Below the pieces are notes generated by a model. That model made no database searches and was not told where the DNA came from. It saw only the letters and a list, made by a program, of their open reading frames with translations. The position numbers were made by a program, and so were the translations under genes. From Callipepla californica brunnescens (Eukaryota > Chordata > Aves > Galliformes > Odontophoridae), in assembly GCA_023055505.1 (NCBI GenBank), contig JALIRH010000004.1, positions 17,355,368 through 17,419,367 on the forward strand: a stretch of DNA of 64,000 nt, written 5' to 3'. Of the stretch, positions 26,840 through 39,349 are shown piece after piece (position 1 is the first letter of the stretch; each line of letters starts with the position of its first letter).

Positions 26840-26986
26840 TCACTCATGCACATCCCAGATTTCTGAGAGCAGGGGAGGGAGTTTCTTGTCCTGCAGCCGA
26901 AGGGCGAACACCTGTTCGGAATGAACACTACTTAGTGTTCGGAGACTGACCAGCTTCATTAACATCCGTGGAAACATCAGGTGATC
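26840..26986 (-). CDS. NR1H3: NR1H3 last coding exon: helices 10-12 and stop
   Basis: Forty-eight codons and TGA (26842-26840), residues 342-389: [34 protein letters not shown] and the AF-2 helix [10 protein letters not shown]. Acceptor CCTGCAG. The AF-2 helix, the activating His and the Trp are all intact, so the receptor looks functional. Confidence 0.97.
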   Translation of the reverse strand, partial: DHLMFPRMLMKLVSLRTLSSVHSEQVFALRLQDKKLPPLLSEIWDVHE

Positions 26987-29900
26987 CTGCAGGGTCAGAA
27001 ATTGACAGCTGTTAGTAAATCCATGCTAAAACTTCAGCTTTTACAAACAAACAGACCTCTCCACACCACTGTGCACGACGCATTAAAAACAATCCCAGTT
27101 TCTTCTAGAACCAGCATTATCCTGGAGGCAGCAGTGTGAAAGAACACAAATACTACATACACCACGCCCCAAAACTCCAGACTTTCCATGCTAGCAACTA
27201 CAGAGCACGTTACAGAGCAGCAGGCTGTGACAGCTCACAAATCCTCCATTTACAGCTGCCATTACATAGCCACAAAAGGGAACAGCGTGACAGCACAGGC
27301 AGCAAGAGACCTGTTCCTGACACTACTGCCAGGACTGTGCCTGCATAAACACAAATTCAGTTTGCATCTTCACCGGGGACGTTCCAGTCAGACACTTACA
27401 TTTGGTCTGTTGATGCAAATGTAAGAATGAAGGGCTTCCACATAGGTGTGCTGCAGTCTCTCCACCAGGGACTGGTCCTGCACATTCGGTCGGTCTACCA
27501 AGAAGCAGGTCAGAAGTAAGCAGGTTGCTACAGGCAGCATCACTACACTTGACCCTGGTCTAGCTTCAGTATGGGCCTTCCCCAAAACTCATCGAGCACA
27601 GCTGGGACAGTTCTTTGTGAATGCAGCAGCTATGTCAGTTTTCTCCAACTGTTTTTTTCTCAATCACGTTTAATGCATACAGGGAGTCAGACTGATTCCT
27701 ATAGAAGTAAATGGTTATAGTGACCAAAAAGCACTATATAGATGGTTTTGGTCTCACGTTTGTGTCTGACTGAAGGGGAAAAGTTGCCAGTTATTCAGGA
27801 GGGAATGGGAAAGTTTCTCCAGTAGCTAAGCCAGTCTGAAAACAGGAACAAATAAATAATTCTGATCTTTCAGGTCACAAGACATAGAAAACAGATGCAA
27901 GGAGTAGAAACAGCTCCTCAGAGCCCTTTCCTGGCCCAGAACATTACTGGTCACTCAGAGTACCTGCACTTGTCCACTAGATGTCACTCACGCCATGCTA
28001 CGCATCACACACCAGACACTAAACATGTTGAGGGTACAGTAAAATAGCAATTTTTTAATGAAGTAGATCTGATTTTCTCTTGAGGTAGCACTCAGAGATT
28101 CAGAACATAACGAATACTCCAAACAGAACTAGTAACATGCTCATTCATCTTAAGACCTTATACCTTCTATTACTCCTCTGCTGTTCATAACCTTCCTTAA
28201 CTCTGTTTCCTTTACCCTGCAACTCAGTGCTGCAGTTTTTCAGACCTTCCTGGCTTTTTACCTGCAGAGAAAATGTTGATGGCAATTAAAAGTGCATATT
28301 CAGCATCATTGAGTTGTAGCTCATTCATTCCCTTTGAGAACTCAAAGATGGGGTTAATGAACTCAAACTGCAGACCTGCAGCAAACAGAAGAGAAGAACG
28401 TAAGGGTCAGCAGTGGCAATTGCTCTTTCTCTCTTCATCTCACAGAATAAGCTGTTAAAAACACATTCAGTATGCCATGGAGCAGGGAAGACAGGCAGGC
28501 AGACATGTCAGCAGTTCTCAGATAAGTCTGTCCCAAAGACAAAAATCCTACAAGCATAAAATCTATGCTTTCTATCCCACACCACCATCTCCTTCAAACC
28601 TGGCAGTTCTCTTGCTTTTAAATAAAGTTTTAATTCCACACTCCTGATTCATCTGAAGTCTTGAGATGAAAAAACACAGTTCCAAGAGCTGTGAACTACT
28701 CAATTTCCTTCAGCTCAAAAATCTGAGAGCACTAAGGAAGATCCCGATCTACGCTTACAGTCACCTTCTTGGCAGCTGGACTTGATGATCTTGAAGGTCT
28801 TCTCCAACCTCAGCAATCCTATGATTGTATATTCTTTGATAACAGCCCGGCAGAAGTCCAATGACATTCTGTCATATCATGTCTCCTTGTGCTATGTGCT
28901 GTACAAACAGGCTGAAAACTAAGCCTTTCCCCTAAAACAGGATCCAACTCTCATTTCCTGTAGTACAGAAGAGAAAGATGGAGGGAATCTCCCTGGTAAC
29001 CTTCTTTTTGTCTTTCTAATAACATGAAGAAAAGGCTACCATGAATAGTGTCAAGGAAGAAACGTGTTTACTATAAGCTGAAAAAGAAATAAAGTTCAGT
29101 TCTCTGGAGTTTTGCACCTCTGTGTGCATTAAAGTTTGGAAGTGCAGTTGGATGGTGTGATGTGGCAGTAAGCTCCTAGAAAGCCATCAGCAGCCTGGAG
29201 GTCTGAGACACCCTGAACTTATCCATGGAAGGTACAAAGAATCACAGCAGCTGAGCCCAAGTCTTCTGGACCACTAAAGCTTTTTCTTATGAGAATGTAA
29301 TGATTTTGAATCCTCTCTACCATATCTATCTCATCCCTAAACAACAGGACCCTTACCACTCTTTTTCACTCATCCTAATACCAGATAGTTTCCTCCTTTG
29401 CTCTCCTTCTTGCTTATTCCCAGGGTTCGCAAAGAACAGGCCTGTTGATCTGCTCCAGTTCTAAACCCCTCATCTAACTCCAAGTCCTATATACTATTTC
29501 CAGCAGCCCACATGAAAAATGAAAAGACGAAAGAACCCAAGACAGGGAAGGAAGAAACACCTGTCTAATGCAGCACCTGCTTTGGCGAAGTCATCCCGAT
29601 TATAGCTCAGGTCCTTCAGAAAAGTGATGCTCTCAATCTCTGGATTGTAGCGCCGAGATGTCTCCAACAACATTACCTGAAACCAGACCACAGTTTGATG
29701 CACTTGAATACAGGAAAGAACATTACAGCATTGATAATCTGCTGAAAGCATCACTGAAAAAAAAATAATGAAAAAAAAAACATTAAGTATGATTCTCTCA
29801 GAATGGTTCAAAATTCCAATGTAAAAATGCAATTCCTTTGCAGTGTCTCCTCCAGAGAACTGATTATCTGTTTTCCATTGCTAAGGCTCTTTCCTCTTTC

Positions 29901-32900
29901 TCCTCCATGGCCCTTTGCCAGGATAGCCTTGCACTACAGAGTGGAGGTCTTCCTGTCAGCCTGCCATCCCAGAAAAAAGGGATGTGAAACCATTTCTGCA
30001 GGTGGGTACTCCAAACTCTTGGATTTTTTTTCCTCTGTTACTACATATTATGGTGGAGACAGCCTCTCACCTCTATGGTAGATGTCTTCAACAAAGCAAT
30101 CTGATCTTCCCTGGTGAGCTCCCGGAAGCCAGGTAGTTGCTTGGCGAAGTCCACAATCTCTTGCACAGAGATAATTGCAAGTTCTGTGAAGTGAGCAAAA
30201 CGCTGCTGCCTTGCTTCGCGGTTATTAGGGTCAGGAACCTGGGGCCATGGCTGTGGAGGTGAAACGAGGCAGTGTATATATGTGAAAGATGAAAAGAGAA
30301 CAGAGAAAGATGATGAGCGAGACACACTGGAATATGAGTTGTTCTATATAGAACTATGCCTCAGGAATTCCCATTCTACTAATACTTCAGCCCCAACCCT
30401 GACTCCTCAAACTTCCCCTTCTTCCTTATTATTCTTACTATTAAATATTTCCACTGGCAAGAATATTTACCGTCACTTTAAGTCTGTCAGTGAAGGAGCG
30501 CTGGTTGCACTGCTGTTGAGCAGCCACCAGTTTTTCAATCATGTTTAACTGTTCAGGTGTCAGCTGGTGGGAAGGGCTCGGTGGCTGCGGAGGGTTTGGA
30601 CGCACCACGACTGTCCGTGCCTGATCATCCTCCTGCTTCTTCAGCTTCTTTAACCGAATCTGCTCTTCAGACAGAACATCTACAATAGGAACAGACAGAG
30701 CTCAGTCATAGAGGAACAACTGAATTATATTTTATATAATCCTGTTCTGTCTTTTTTCTGATTTTGCTAAGTTAACAGTTTGTGTCATTTCACCTCCTCC
30801 TTAAGAGGTCAGAGTCAGAACTGGATGGAGTTAGACAATGAAAAGGACAACTCTTTACACAGCCCATCTTCAGCAGAAACGTACAGCAAGTGGAATAAAG
30901 AAAAGACAGCTTTGTATAAATCCCACAGAGGAGGAACGCAAGCCCTTCTGGAGTAGGGCTGGAAGCCTTCAGTCAAAGAGTGATACTAAGATTCAACACC
31001 GGAGAAAATTAAAGAAGGGGTATATGCTTGTGGAAAGTCTTATTGAACCATCTGTTCATTACTTAAATTAATTTAGATGCCTTTAACTAAGTTAATTGAA
31101 AAAAAAAAAAAAAAAAAAAAGATTTTTGATGCAGACATTTGCTGTTTTCTTAAGTCAAAGCTGAAAAAACTACCTGCCAGCCATATCTAAATCATCCTGT
31201 GAGCTAGAGATAAATGAACAAAAAGCAGACAGCAGACTGAAAATGAAACTGTATCTTCAAAAACAAAAATAAAAAATAAATAAATCTTCATCTTTCTAAA
31301 GACGCATTTGGTCATTTTTTATGCAGAGGTAACAAGGAACAATGGATGCCATGGAAGAAGGCAGGCCCCAAAACTGACTAAGTATAAGCTTGCATTTCTC
31401 AGAGGAACTCTGTTAAACATGAAGGCAAGAACTAGGGAACTACTTCAACAATGTGTTCTGAGGTGGACAATACACAGGACTGGAGGGAAAGCCCAAGGGC
31501 ACAACATGTTCAAGTTGAGATGAATCTTTATCCCAGACTTCCAACAGTAAGGGAAGGTATGCATCCACACCCATACACAAAATCAGTGGCAAAGGCATTC
31601 AATACAATTATCACATCAAACGTGATCTGTAAAATCAGAGAATGCAGTACGAATTTAAGAATGGAGGAGACTGGTTCAGGCCATTCCAGTCCCTCATCTT
31701 AGGTCTCAGATGCATGAAGAATTACATCTGACTAACAAGTTACCAGCTATCAGGAAACCAAGCAAACTGCCGACGTGCAAGCTTCCTTCACCACCCCAAA
31801 TTCTAAGTAATCTGAACCACTCAATTTTCCATGCAGGAGCTATTAAATGTCATGGCGCATGCTGCTTTAAGAAAGATAAACTGTCCATGAATAATTTCAG
31901 TCTGGGAATTAGAAGAATGTTTCCAACAATTTGAAGAGGGAATGACTTTCCAAACAAACAGCTGGGGAAAAAAAAAAATCTCATTTCTTGTCACGATTAA
32001 CAAGGCAAATTTATAGCACGGATTACAGTGTTGACAAGACAAGTGGCTGATAAAATGACCCAACGATTCCTTCTGGCATCTTTTTTCTGAGCTGAAGTGT
32101 ATCCTCTGTCTTCACCGAAAGACAACGAGCAATCATTGAAACATAATGAGGCTCTCCAGTAGTACCTACCTGCAACAGAAGAGTAATAGGGCAGACAGGC
32201 AGCCTAACAGAATCACTTTTCAAGTACATCTCTCTTTGTAGCTCTCAGAAGCAGGGGGAAACAGTGCAGAGACAGCCTACATAAAGCTGATCCAAACCAG
32301 TACGGAAGATTACATGCATTAAGCATGTTGTGTTTCAGTTGCAAAAAACGAAAAGCATGTTTTCTTGCTGCAGCTCATTGGGGCTTACTGTTTTTGCAGA
32401 CATGTTTCTGAAACACTTTCTGTTCTTCTCTACTCTGATTGCTGAATGTCAGAAAAGGAGACTTCACACAAAATTAATGCTGTGAGCATCCATTCAGTGA
32501 GCCTTGGTCAGCAGAGGAATGAAACCTGGGAGTGTTGTCAGGGGAGTGCTGTTTCTCATATGTGAGCAGAAGCATTACTGAATATTCAGAAACAGCAGCC
32601 TTATGGTCCCATGAGAAAAATAACTAAGTTCACGAAAGGCAGTGACAAGACTGAGTCTGCACAAACACAGCTGCGGTACTGTGGTGCTGCCCTTGACCTC
32701 CGTCATGAGGTGAATACAGGAAGTGCTTTTTGGTATTTAAAGAAAGCAGTGACAAACCTCATAGTGCACACAAAAAGACGGACTGAAGTCCGAGTTTACA
32801 GCCTACAGCGTACTGAAGAATGTGTAAAGCTTAGCTGCAACTCCTCCCTCTGATGTCACACTCCGTAAGTTCTTACAAAACAGCATTTTCAAAGTATACA

Positions 32901-35222
32901 GCGGGGCCGGGGACCTCTGCACATCAGTGTTGTTTCACCAAGAGCCTCACCTCTCCATGTAATCCCTGCAGAGCTCCCAGCACCTTCCCTCGCGCAATTG
33001 AGTCTGTAGCATGCATGGCTCACATGTGCTCCCCAGGGTTCGCACTGCCCTCTTCCTTACACCCACTCCCACTGGCCACCAGCCCACTCCTGCCCCGCAG
33101 CCCAGCGCCCAGCAGCAGGGCGTGCTGCACTCACACTGCTCCCGCATGCCCGCCTCCTGGCACTTGCGCAGCCGGCACTCCTGACACTTGCGGCGCATGT
33201 ACATGTCCATCTCACACTTGCCGCCGTTCTTGCAGACGTACTGGGCGCCCTTGATGACACTGCGGCGGAAGAAGCCCTTGCAGCCTTCACAGCTCAGCAC
33301 GTTGTAGTGGAAGCCTGAGGCCTTGTCCCCACACACGCTGCAGACTTCGTTTCCCAGCATCTTGGGGGCTGGGCCCTTCTTCCGCTTTAGCGGGGGGTTT
33401 TCTACGGAAGAACGGCAGCAAAAAAACAAACAAGTCACACACACAAGATGGTGATTGCAACTGATGGCCCTTACAGTGACTAATACATTTGTTCAAACCC
33501 ACTATCTCCTAAATACATGGATGAAAAAGATAAAGTCACCCACTTCACTCCTTTTGGGCCAGCGTATCTTCTGCAACAAATCAAATGCTGACATAATCCA
33601 AACAGTTCCACACCAAATATGTAAGCAGATGTAGCTTTACACTTGACCCTACTGTGGAGCAGATAAATTGTGTTCAAGCCTGATGTTCCTCTGCACTTTC
33701 CATCAGCAGGAACTAGTTAGTCATCTAAATAGCTGCTGAAAAACTGAGATGAAATTCAAGACTGCACAGAAACTAATTCTTTTCAAAATTCACCTCCAGT
33801 TGTCTTACATTCATTCTCTGTCATACTCATACACAAGAGTAAAGAAAAATGGTTCAGCAATCAAACAGTCCTGAAAAAAACAGCACTGACACTACTACAA
33901 GACTGAGCAAGCAATTCCCATAACCAGAATACACGGAAAAACCTTCAAGCTAGAAGACAACAACTCTGCAGTCAGGGGCAAGCAGCAGACAAGCACTGCA
34001 TGGGTAACCTTGTAACTCCAAAGCTATTGTTTATTTTTCAAGGTGACTGCACCCAGCTCCTTAAACTAAAACATTCTCTCTCTTAGAGTTCATTTGCTAC
34101 ATCTTGTTACTCCATAAAAAAAAAAAAAAAGAAATGTATTCACTACTACCTCGCATTTCAGACGTTTTTTTGCAGCAGTTCCCAGTTCTCCCTACCTCAT
34201 TCTCCAGGATCTTAATTCTGTCACGAACTGTGTTCTGAAAACACCTTCGGGCTGCTCCAGCCTGTCTCACCCTGAAGCATTCTACTCAAGCGCTCACTGA
34301 TGTTCTCTGTGCATTCCCTCCTTATTAGCCACCTCTGTTTTCATTCCAGCAATTCTAGCTGTGTTGTCATCTGACATCTACACAACTCACTGCATGTATT
34401 TTTTTCACTGTTTGATGTTACAGATCCTTCTACGGCAGCTTTCATAAAGACTACAGACAGAACGGCCTTGATAAGGCTCAGAAATTATTATTAGTGTTCT
34501 TCACTTCATATTGGTTTTCAGACTTAAGTATCGTGGTGTTGATTTTCAATTCCATTGACTCTGCAAAGGTCAGCAGGTCACTCGTTTTGGCACACGCATC
34601 TCCTCGCAGACTAGAGATCAGGGAAATGTCAGCAGAAAGGTTATGCCTCTGATGCCCTCCTCTCTTGATTTACTGCACTTCTCTTCACACAATTTCTAAT
34701 GAAGAAGAAATTATGCAATGCTTGTATTTATTTCAAGTTACTCAGACTCCTTCTGCGTATATATTAAGTGGTGTAATAACTTTTATGAAGCTTTGAATCA
34801 TGTTCATTTTTCTGAGTGACAGCAAGGTAAACCAGTAACTCCACACGATGGATCCGTCCAGCACGTATCGCTTGACTGTCTTTAATGAGTTACCTAAAGG
34901 TCTCACAATCATCCTTACGATCTGCTCTACTGAGTCAAACAGGCTTAAGTTTTCATCTAAAGAAATTATCTTCCATTTTGAACACCAGGCATTTTAGTCA
35001 CACTGCTTATTATTGTCATTTTGCACAGTCAAAGGCTGAGATGCATCAGATGTCTCAGATGTAGCAATACTCACTCTAGAAGTTTTTCAAGTATCAATAT
35101 TATTCACAGCTTAAAGAATGGAATCCCTTTATCTTGTAAGCATTTCATACACATTTCTCCATACCTGCATGCTTCTGGGGGTTCTCTGAGCCAGAGAAGA
35201 GTGAAAGCCCTTCCTCCTCCAT
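26840..35222 (-). CDS. NR1H3: NR1H3, oxysterol receptor LXR-alpha
   Basis: LXR-alpha is a nuclear receptor that binds oxysterols, pairs with RXR on DR4 elements and turns on cholesterol efflux and lipogenic genes. Eight exons (35165-35222, 33135-33401, 30471-30679, 30071-30250, 29577-29676, 28262-28375, 27400-27494, 26840-26986) join in one frame to 389 residues. The DNA-binding domain (about 40-105) has both zinc fingers (Cys40, 43, 57, 60 and Cys76, 82, 92, 95) and the P-box CEGCKGFF. The ligand-binding domain ends with helix 12, LLSEIWDV; the ligand-switch pair is His363 and Trp385. Seven exons are certain. The first, and so the start, is a prediction; mammalian LXR-alpha is about 447 residues with a longer N-terminus. 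The neighbours MADD downstream and ACP2 upstream agree with mammals. Confidence 0.95.
27400..27494 (-). CDS. NR1H3: NR1H3 exon: LBD dimerisation helix region
   Basis: This 95-base exon covers residues 310-341: [20 protein letters not shown] and [11 protein letters not shown]. The RPNVQD and YVEALH motifs are typical of LXRs. Acceptor TTGGTAG, donor GTAAGT. Confidence 0.96.
28262..28375 (-). CDS. NR1H3: NR1H3 exon: LBD helices 7-9
   Basis: This 114-base exon covers residues 272-309: [20 protein letters not shown] and [17 protein letters not shown] plus one base. Acceptor GCTGCAG, donor GTAAAA. Confidence 0.96.
28773..28832 (+). mobile_element. CR1 LINE 3'-end fragment in NR1H3 intron
   Basis: The plus strand reads GCTGGACTTGATGATCTTGA, AGGTCTTCTCCAACCTCAG and ATCCTATGATTGTAT, a clear CR1 3' end ending in the degenerate octamer. 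It is opposite in strand to NR1H3. Confidence 0.87.
29577..29676 (-). CDS. NR1H3: NR1H3 exon: [12 protein letters not shown] segment
   Basis: This 100-base exon covers residues 239-272: [19 protein letters not shown] and [13 protein letters not shown] plus one base. The Arg-rich segment is part of the LXR ligand pocket. Acceptor TTTCAG, donor GTGCTG (weaker than usual at +3 to +6). Confidence 0.96.
30071..30250 (-). CDS. NR1H3: NR1H3 exon: LBD helices 2-5
   Basis: Sixty codons in phase 0, residues 179-238. Contains [20 protein letters not shown] and [20 protein letters not shown], the nuclear-receptor signature that forms the coactivator groove with helix 12. Confidence 0.97.
30471..30679 (-). 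CDS. NR1H3: NR1H3 exon: hinge and start of LBD
   Basis: This 209-base exon covers residues 109-178. It begins [18 protein letters not shown], has a Pro-rich hinge ([14 protein letters not shown]) and enters the ligand-binding domain with [19 protein letters not shown]. Acceptor ATTGTAG, donor GTAAAT. Confidence 0.96.
30680..33134 (-). other. NR1H3 intron between DBD and hinge exons
   Basis: About 2.45 kb. Contains a 22-base A run at 31099-31120 and an everted pair of nuclear-receptor half-sites at 32694-32713 (see findings). No exon recognised. Confidence 0.65.
31099..31120 (+). repeat. A homopolymer, 22 bases
   Basis: Uninterrupted run of A in an NR1H3 intron; no transposon body recognised next to it. 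Confidence 0.9.
33135..33401 (-). CDS. NR1H3: NR1H3 exon: DNA-binding domain
   Basis: This 267-base exon covers residues 20-108. It has [20 protein letters not shown], the P-box [12 protein letters not shown] and the second finger ending [11 protein letters not shown]. One exon carries both fingers. The donor GTGAGT leaves a phase-1 T; joined to the next exon it gives Tyr in MREQY, where mammalian LXRs have Cys. Confidence 0.97.
33402..35164 (-). other. NR1H3 intron before the DBD exon
   Basis: About 1.76 kb, AT-rich; no gene or nameable repeat seen. Confidence 0.5.
35165..35222 (-). CDS. NR1H3: NR1H3 probable first coding exon (short A/B region)
   Basis: The ATG at 35222-35220 opens [19 protein letters not shown] plus one G, followed by a GTATGG donor. 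The phase fits the DNA-binding exon exactly (G|AA gives Glu), joining into [16 protein letters not shown]. The frame stays open upstream to about 35320 without another ATG, so an upstream exon could add residues. The sequence does not resemble the mammalian A/B region, which is poorly conserved. Chosen on phase, position and acidic composition. Confidence 0.55.
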
Positions 35223-38200
35223 CTCAAATACACTTGCCACCCTCTTCCCATGGTCCTGTGTGCTGAGTTGAGTGGGACCCATGGAGGCCACACAGGAAGG
35301 GCTTGCTACAATCTCATCTCTGCAGCATTGTTACTGCAGAGTAAGGGGCAGCACGCCTCTGTCTTCAAGGTATTCAGTTTTTCTCTCCTACTGAAAGTCA
35401 GAAAGGAATACCTGTGGAGAAAAACAGAGGCAAAAGAGGCAAGAGTTCAGCTACTGAAAATGTTAACTCCCAAAATCCATTACAGAATGCATCCCAAGCA
35501 AGCACCAAGACTGTTTCCTTATTAAGGGACAATTAACTTCATTTTTCGTCAATATTTATTCCTTGAAATAATATTTTAACAAACTGCGGTAAAGACAGAT
35601 GAATATCACACTCAGACACAGAACTGCTTATTGTCACATCAAAGCAGGACAAACCTCCATTACCGCTAGCACCACCAGGGGACTTCAGCCCTAATCTTTC
35701 CAAGTATGTGAGAGGGAAATTCCAGACTCTGTTAACCAGAGGCCTTTGCTGAAGCTTCCAGGAACCAATTACTCACTGCTGCCAGCTGTGCTGGATGTTG
35801 TTGCCTGCACTCCAGAGCACATAGAAAATTGTAAAAGACAATTCTGATACGCTGATATAGCAACGACTAATTTCCCTGTTACTAGCAGCAGCTGAAGGCT
35901 GTGCCAAGGATCAATGATGCATCAAAGATGAGGATTACAAATCCTCCCCTGACCTACAAAAATAAATGGAAAACCAGAATCATACCTAAGGGAAACCACT
36001 GCCATTATGCCACTCTCAGGAAACATTCACCACTAATCTTCTGGGGACATCCCTTTCTGGAACTTGAAAATCAATCTAAAAAGCATCCTTATTATAAAGC
36101 ACTGACTCCACACTATATAACACGAACCTGGAAAGTGAATCCACTTTTTCCAAAAAGCTCTACTACCTAAGCAGTTAGTTACCAGTTAGATGGCAAAGAC
36201 TTAGTGAAACTGATGTAAACTGCTGGTGTAAACACACCTTAATCTAATCCAACGCACATATAGATCTCTTGTTCTTAATTCGGTGATTTACCAGTGCAAG
36301 CTAAAAGGATTAACTGATTTAAAAAGCAACCGCCTTAAAGGCCAGGACCAGTTTAACATGGCCGACTGAGTTCAGGACTGGAAGTGTGCCACTCTTTAGA
36401 AGAGAAGAGGTGACAGAAAGCTGTGCAGCAGCATGAATATAAAAACATGAGGTAAACAGGGACATGCTTTACACAGTGCACCGCTGATTAGGAGAGGCAG
36501 AGGACTGCTGCCCCTAGCCCCTTCTTCCCTCCTGTATATTTGGACCAGACCATGTAACTTCTCTTAGAGTGCCAAAGGCAAAAGACAAAAGCAGTTGTCC
36601 TACAAACCACCCCCTCCCGGAACTCTGAGAGCAACAGTCATCGAGAATAAATCCAGCCATACTGTCAAGATTATTGGACTCTTGCCATGCCTCATTATGC
36701 TGTGATAAACAACAGAAGCAAGTGTTAAAAACCATATTTAAAAAAAAAAAAAAAAATTTGTGACCTTTGTAAACACTGCATCAGGAACTCAAACTCCCTC
36801 CCCGTGATGCACACAGCCACTCGATCACTGAAGAAATAGACTAGGATAAACACAACTGCAGCAAATGGAGAACTCAAAGCCACAGAACTACAAATGCTAG
36901 TGTAAAAGACTGCAACATAACACACCAGATTTGCAAACAATCTGAAGAGATTCACAGATCCCAAAAGAATAGCGTGGGTATCACAATTAAAAAAAATATT
37001 CACAGTAAATCCTGCAGCAACAGAAGATCTTGTGGAGAGGCAGAGCACCACTTGGAAACAGGAACTTCAGAGAGAGAAACCCAAAGCTGCCTTGTATTCC
37101 TACACGTATACTCCTCATCGGTGCATGTTTTCAGATCTCCTGGGACATGTTTGGGCACAAAACAGAAAGCTAAGATGCCTGAATGCATCTCCACATTCCT
37201 TTAAGCCATGCAGAAGATTCACTCGAGCATTAATCACTATGAAGAATGAAACACTGTTGGTAGTACTGCAGCACTCCTCCAAGAAGAGGTGCGATCCTGC
37301 AGCTGCTGGATGGAGTGACAGTGCTCAGGCCCTGCTGCCTGCAGCCATACAGCCCTGCTGCATCCCAACCACAAGCTGCAATGTATTCCGGGAAGAAAGG
37401 GAGGAGGAGAGCACCTCCTGAAGGGATTACAAAATCACATCATCCACACAATCATGACTGACATTGCAAGAGAGAAACTTGTTGTGAGCAGGACATCTGG
37501 AGCCCAAAGGGGAGGTGGTGGTTTTTTGCTGTTTTTTTTTTTCTTAAAAAAAGAGACTGCTGACTTCCTGGCAATGTGTGACTAGCCTGCAGACACCCAG
37601 CACACGGCAGGGGCACGGCCACTACGTTCACACTGTGAAACCAGTCCGAGCGTTCCCACCTCACGCACCAGCCTCTGGCACTGCCCCAACACAACGGGCC
37701 AGACAGGAGCGGGGAAGATGAGAGGCCAAGGCTGCTCCTAAGACACAGTATTTTTAGTTTTGTAGATGCAGTAACAGTTCCAGGCTGTGGAAAGCAGACC
37801 TCACTACAACAGCAGCACTCTGGTGGAGGTAGGTAATGCAAGCTGAACTGGCCTTTTCCCCACAGGCAGATACAAGAGGCTGCATGATTAGGCAGGGTTG
37901 TTTTCACATGACTCAAGTGTTCCTGACTTCTGTACTAATATTCACGTTATCAGGGGTTCATATCTCCCAATTTGTACCACCACTTCAACTCGAGAATAAA
38001 GAAGGGTGATGCAAGCCCGAACTACAAAAGGGAACACGGTCCCCCTGACACCATCCCCTGCGCTGCCTCCCACTGTCTGTCTCAACTCTGCCAGTTTTAG
38101 AAACAAGCACTGGCCATGTGACAAAGAGATGGGGCAATCATTTCTCCAACACAGCGTCTACAACAGAGGAACCTGGTGAGCATACACTCCAGTGAGGAAG

Positions 38201-39329
38201 CACACGTAGATGAAAGGCTGATAGAAACAATGCTCCATCAGCCCCCTGCCACTCATGTCTCACATGAGACATTAAATGTTTCTTAAATGTGCTACTCCTT
38301 ACATCTTTTCTTCCCTCTCTGATGGTCTCCAGCTCAACACTCCTCAAACAAAATACCAGAATAGGGACTAGAGAGGTAGGGCTCCTGCATTTTGTGCTTA
38401 CTGCCAGAAACCTTCATCACCCCCTCCAGCATCCTTGTCTGAGCCCATACCCTCAGCTAGAAGACCTCCTTGGAGCCCAGCTGAAGCATTTATGCACTCT
38501 TCTGGAAACCTTTGACCAGACCTGTCCTGAAGGGCCACAAAGCTAAAGAACACGGCTATTTTCTGTCCCATACTCTCAGAAGACAAGTAAAGGATATAGC
38601 TTTGGGCAGCACAGCATACGGATTAAGAAGCCAAAGGCACCAGATGTAGTTACTGTGGTTACACTTCCGATAAAAATGTCTGACCTCTCCACAGCATTCT
38701 TCGTCTGGTGCTTTCCAGGAGAACTTCATAGACCAGGAACCAAACCAGATGCAAGTGTGTGTCTGGAGAAACTGTGCTGTGGAGTGTAGGGATAACAAGA
38801 GGAAGAGCACAATGGGCCTCTCACCTCCAAGCACTGGATGCTCAGAGGAAATGTTGGCTGGTCAGTCATGCTAAGTTACAAAATCCTACAGCCTTCAGAC
38901 AAGAGAAGTTAAGAGGTTATGTTTTAGTTCTGTAATGAATCACAAGTGTGCACTGCAGCACGTCAGCACCAACAGAAGAGACCTTGCAGATGCATACATG
39001 TAGTACTATGACTGTGCCCATGTGACACATACCTCTGTGTCAACAGGACTGCATCTGTGCGGATGGACCTAACAAAGAGGCTGCTGGAAAACCAGTGTTT
39101 CTGAAGGGAAGGTCCTACAGAGAAACTTAGAGCAGGAATATAATTTAGCATTTGGGCTTCTAAATGCATTCTGACACGAAAGAACAATCCCCAGTCTCAA
39201 CCTACATCTGGTAAAACTGAGTCAAAATAGGGTCTTAAGGATCTCTGCTGAAAGCTCAATTCTTAGTGTGCACATTAGTGATGGTAACTTGGGTACCAAA
39301 AGCTGGCTGTCAATCCAAATGGCTGAGTG

Positions 39330-39349
39330 AAAAAAAAAAAAAAAAAAAA
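39330..39349 (+). repeat. A homopolymer, 20 bases
   Basis: Uninterrupted run of A inside the presumed NR1H3 5' UTR intron; no transposon body recognised. Confidence 0.9.

Noticed and set aside
36514..36735. Possible NR1H3 5' exon after a TTTATCACAG acceptor
   Set aside because: An acceptor-like site and an ATG exist, but no donor in a phase that joins to the DNA-binding exon was clear, and the 35165-35222 exon fits better.
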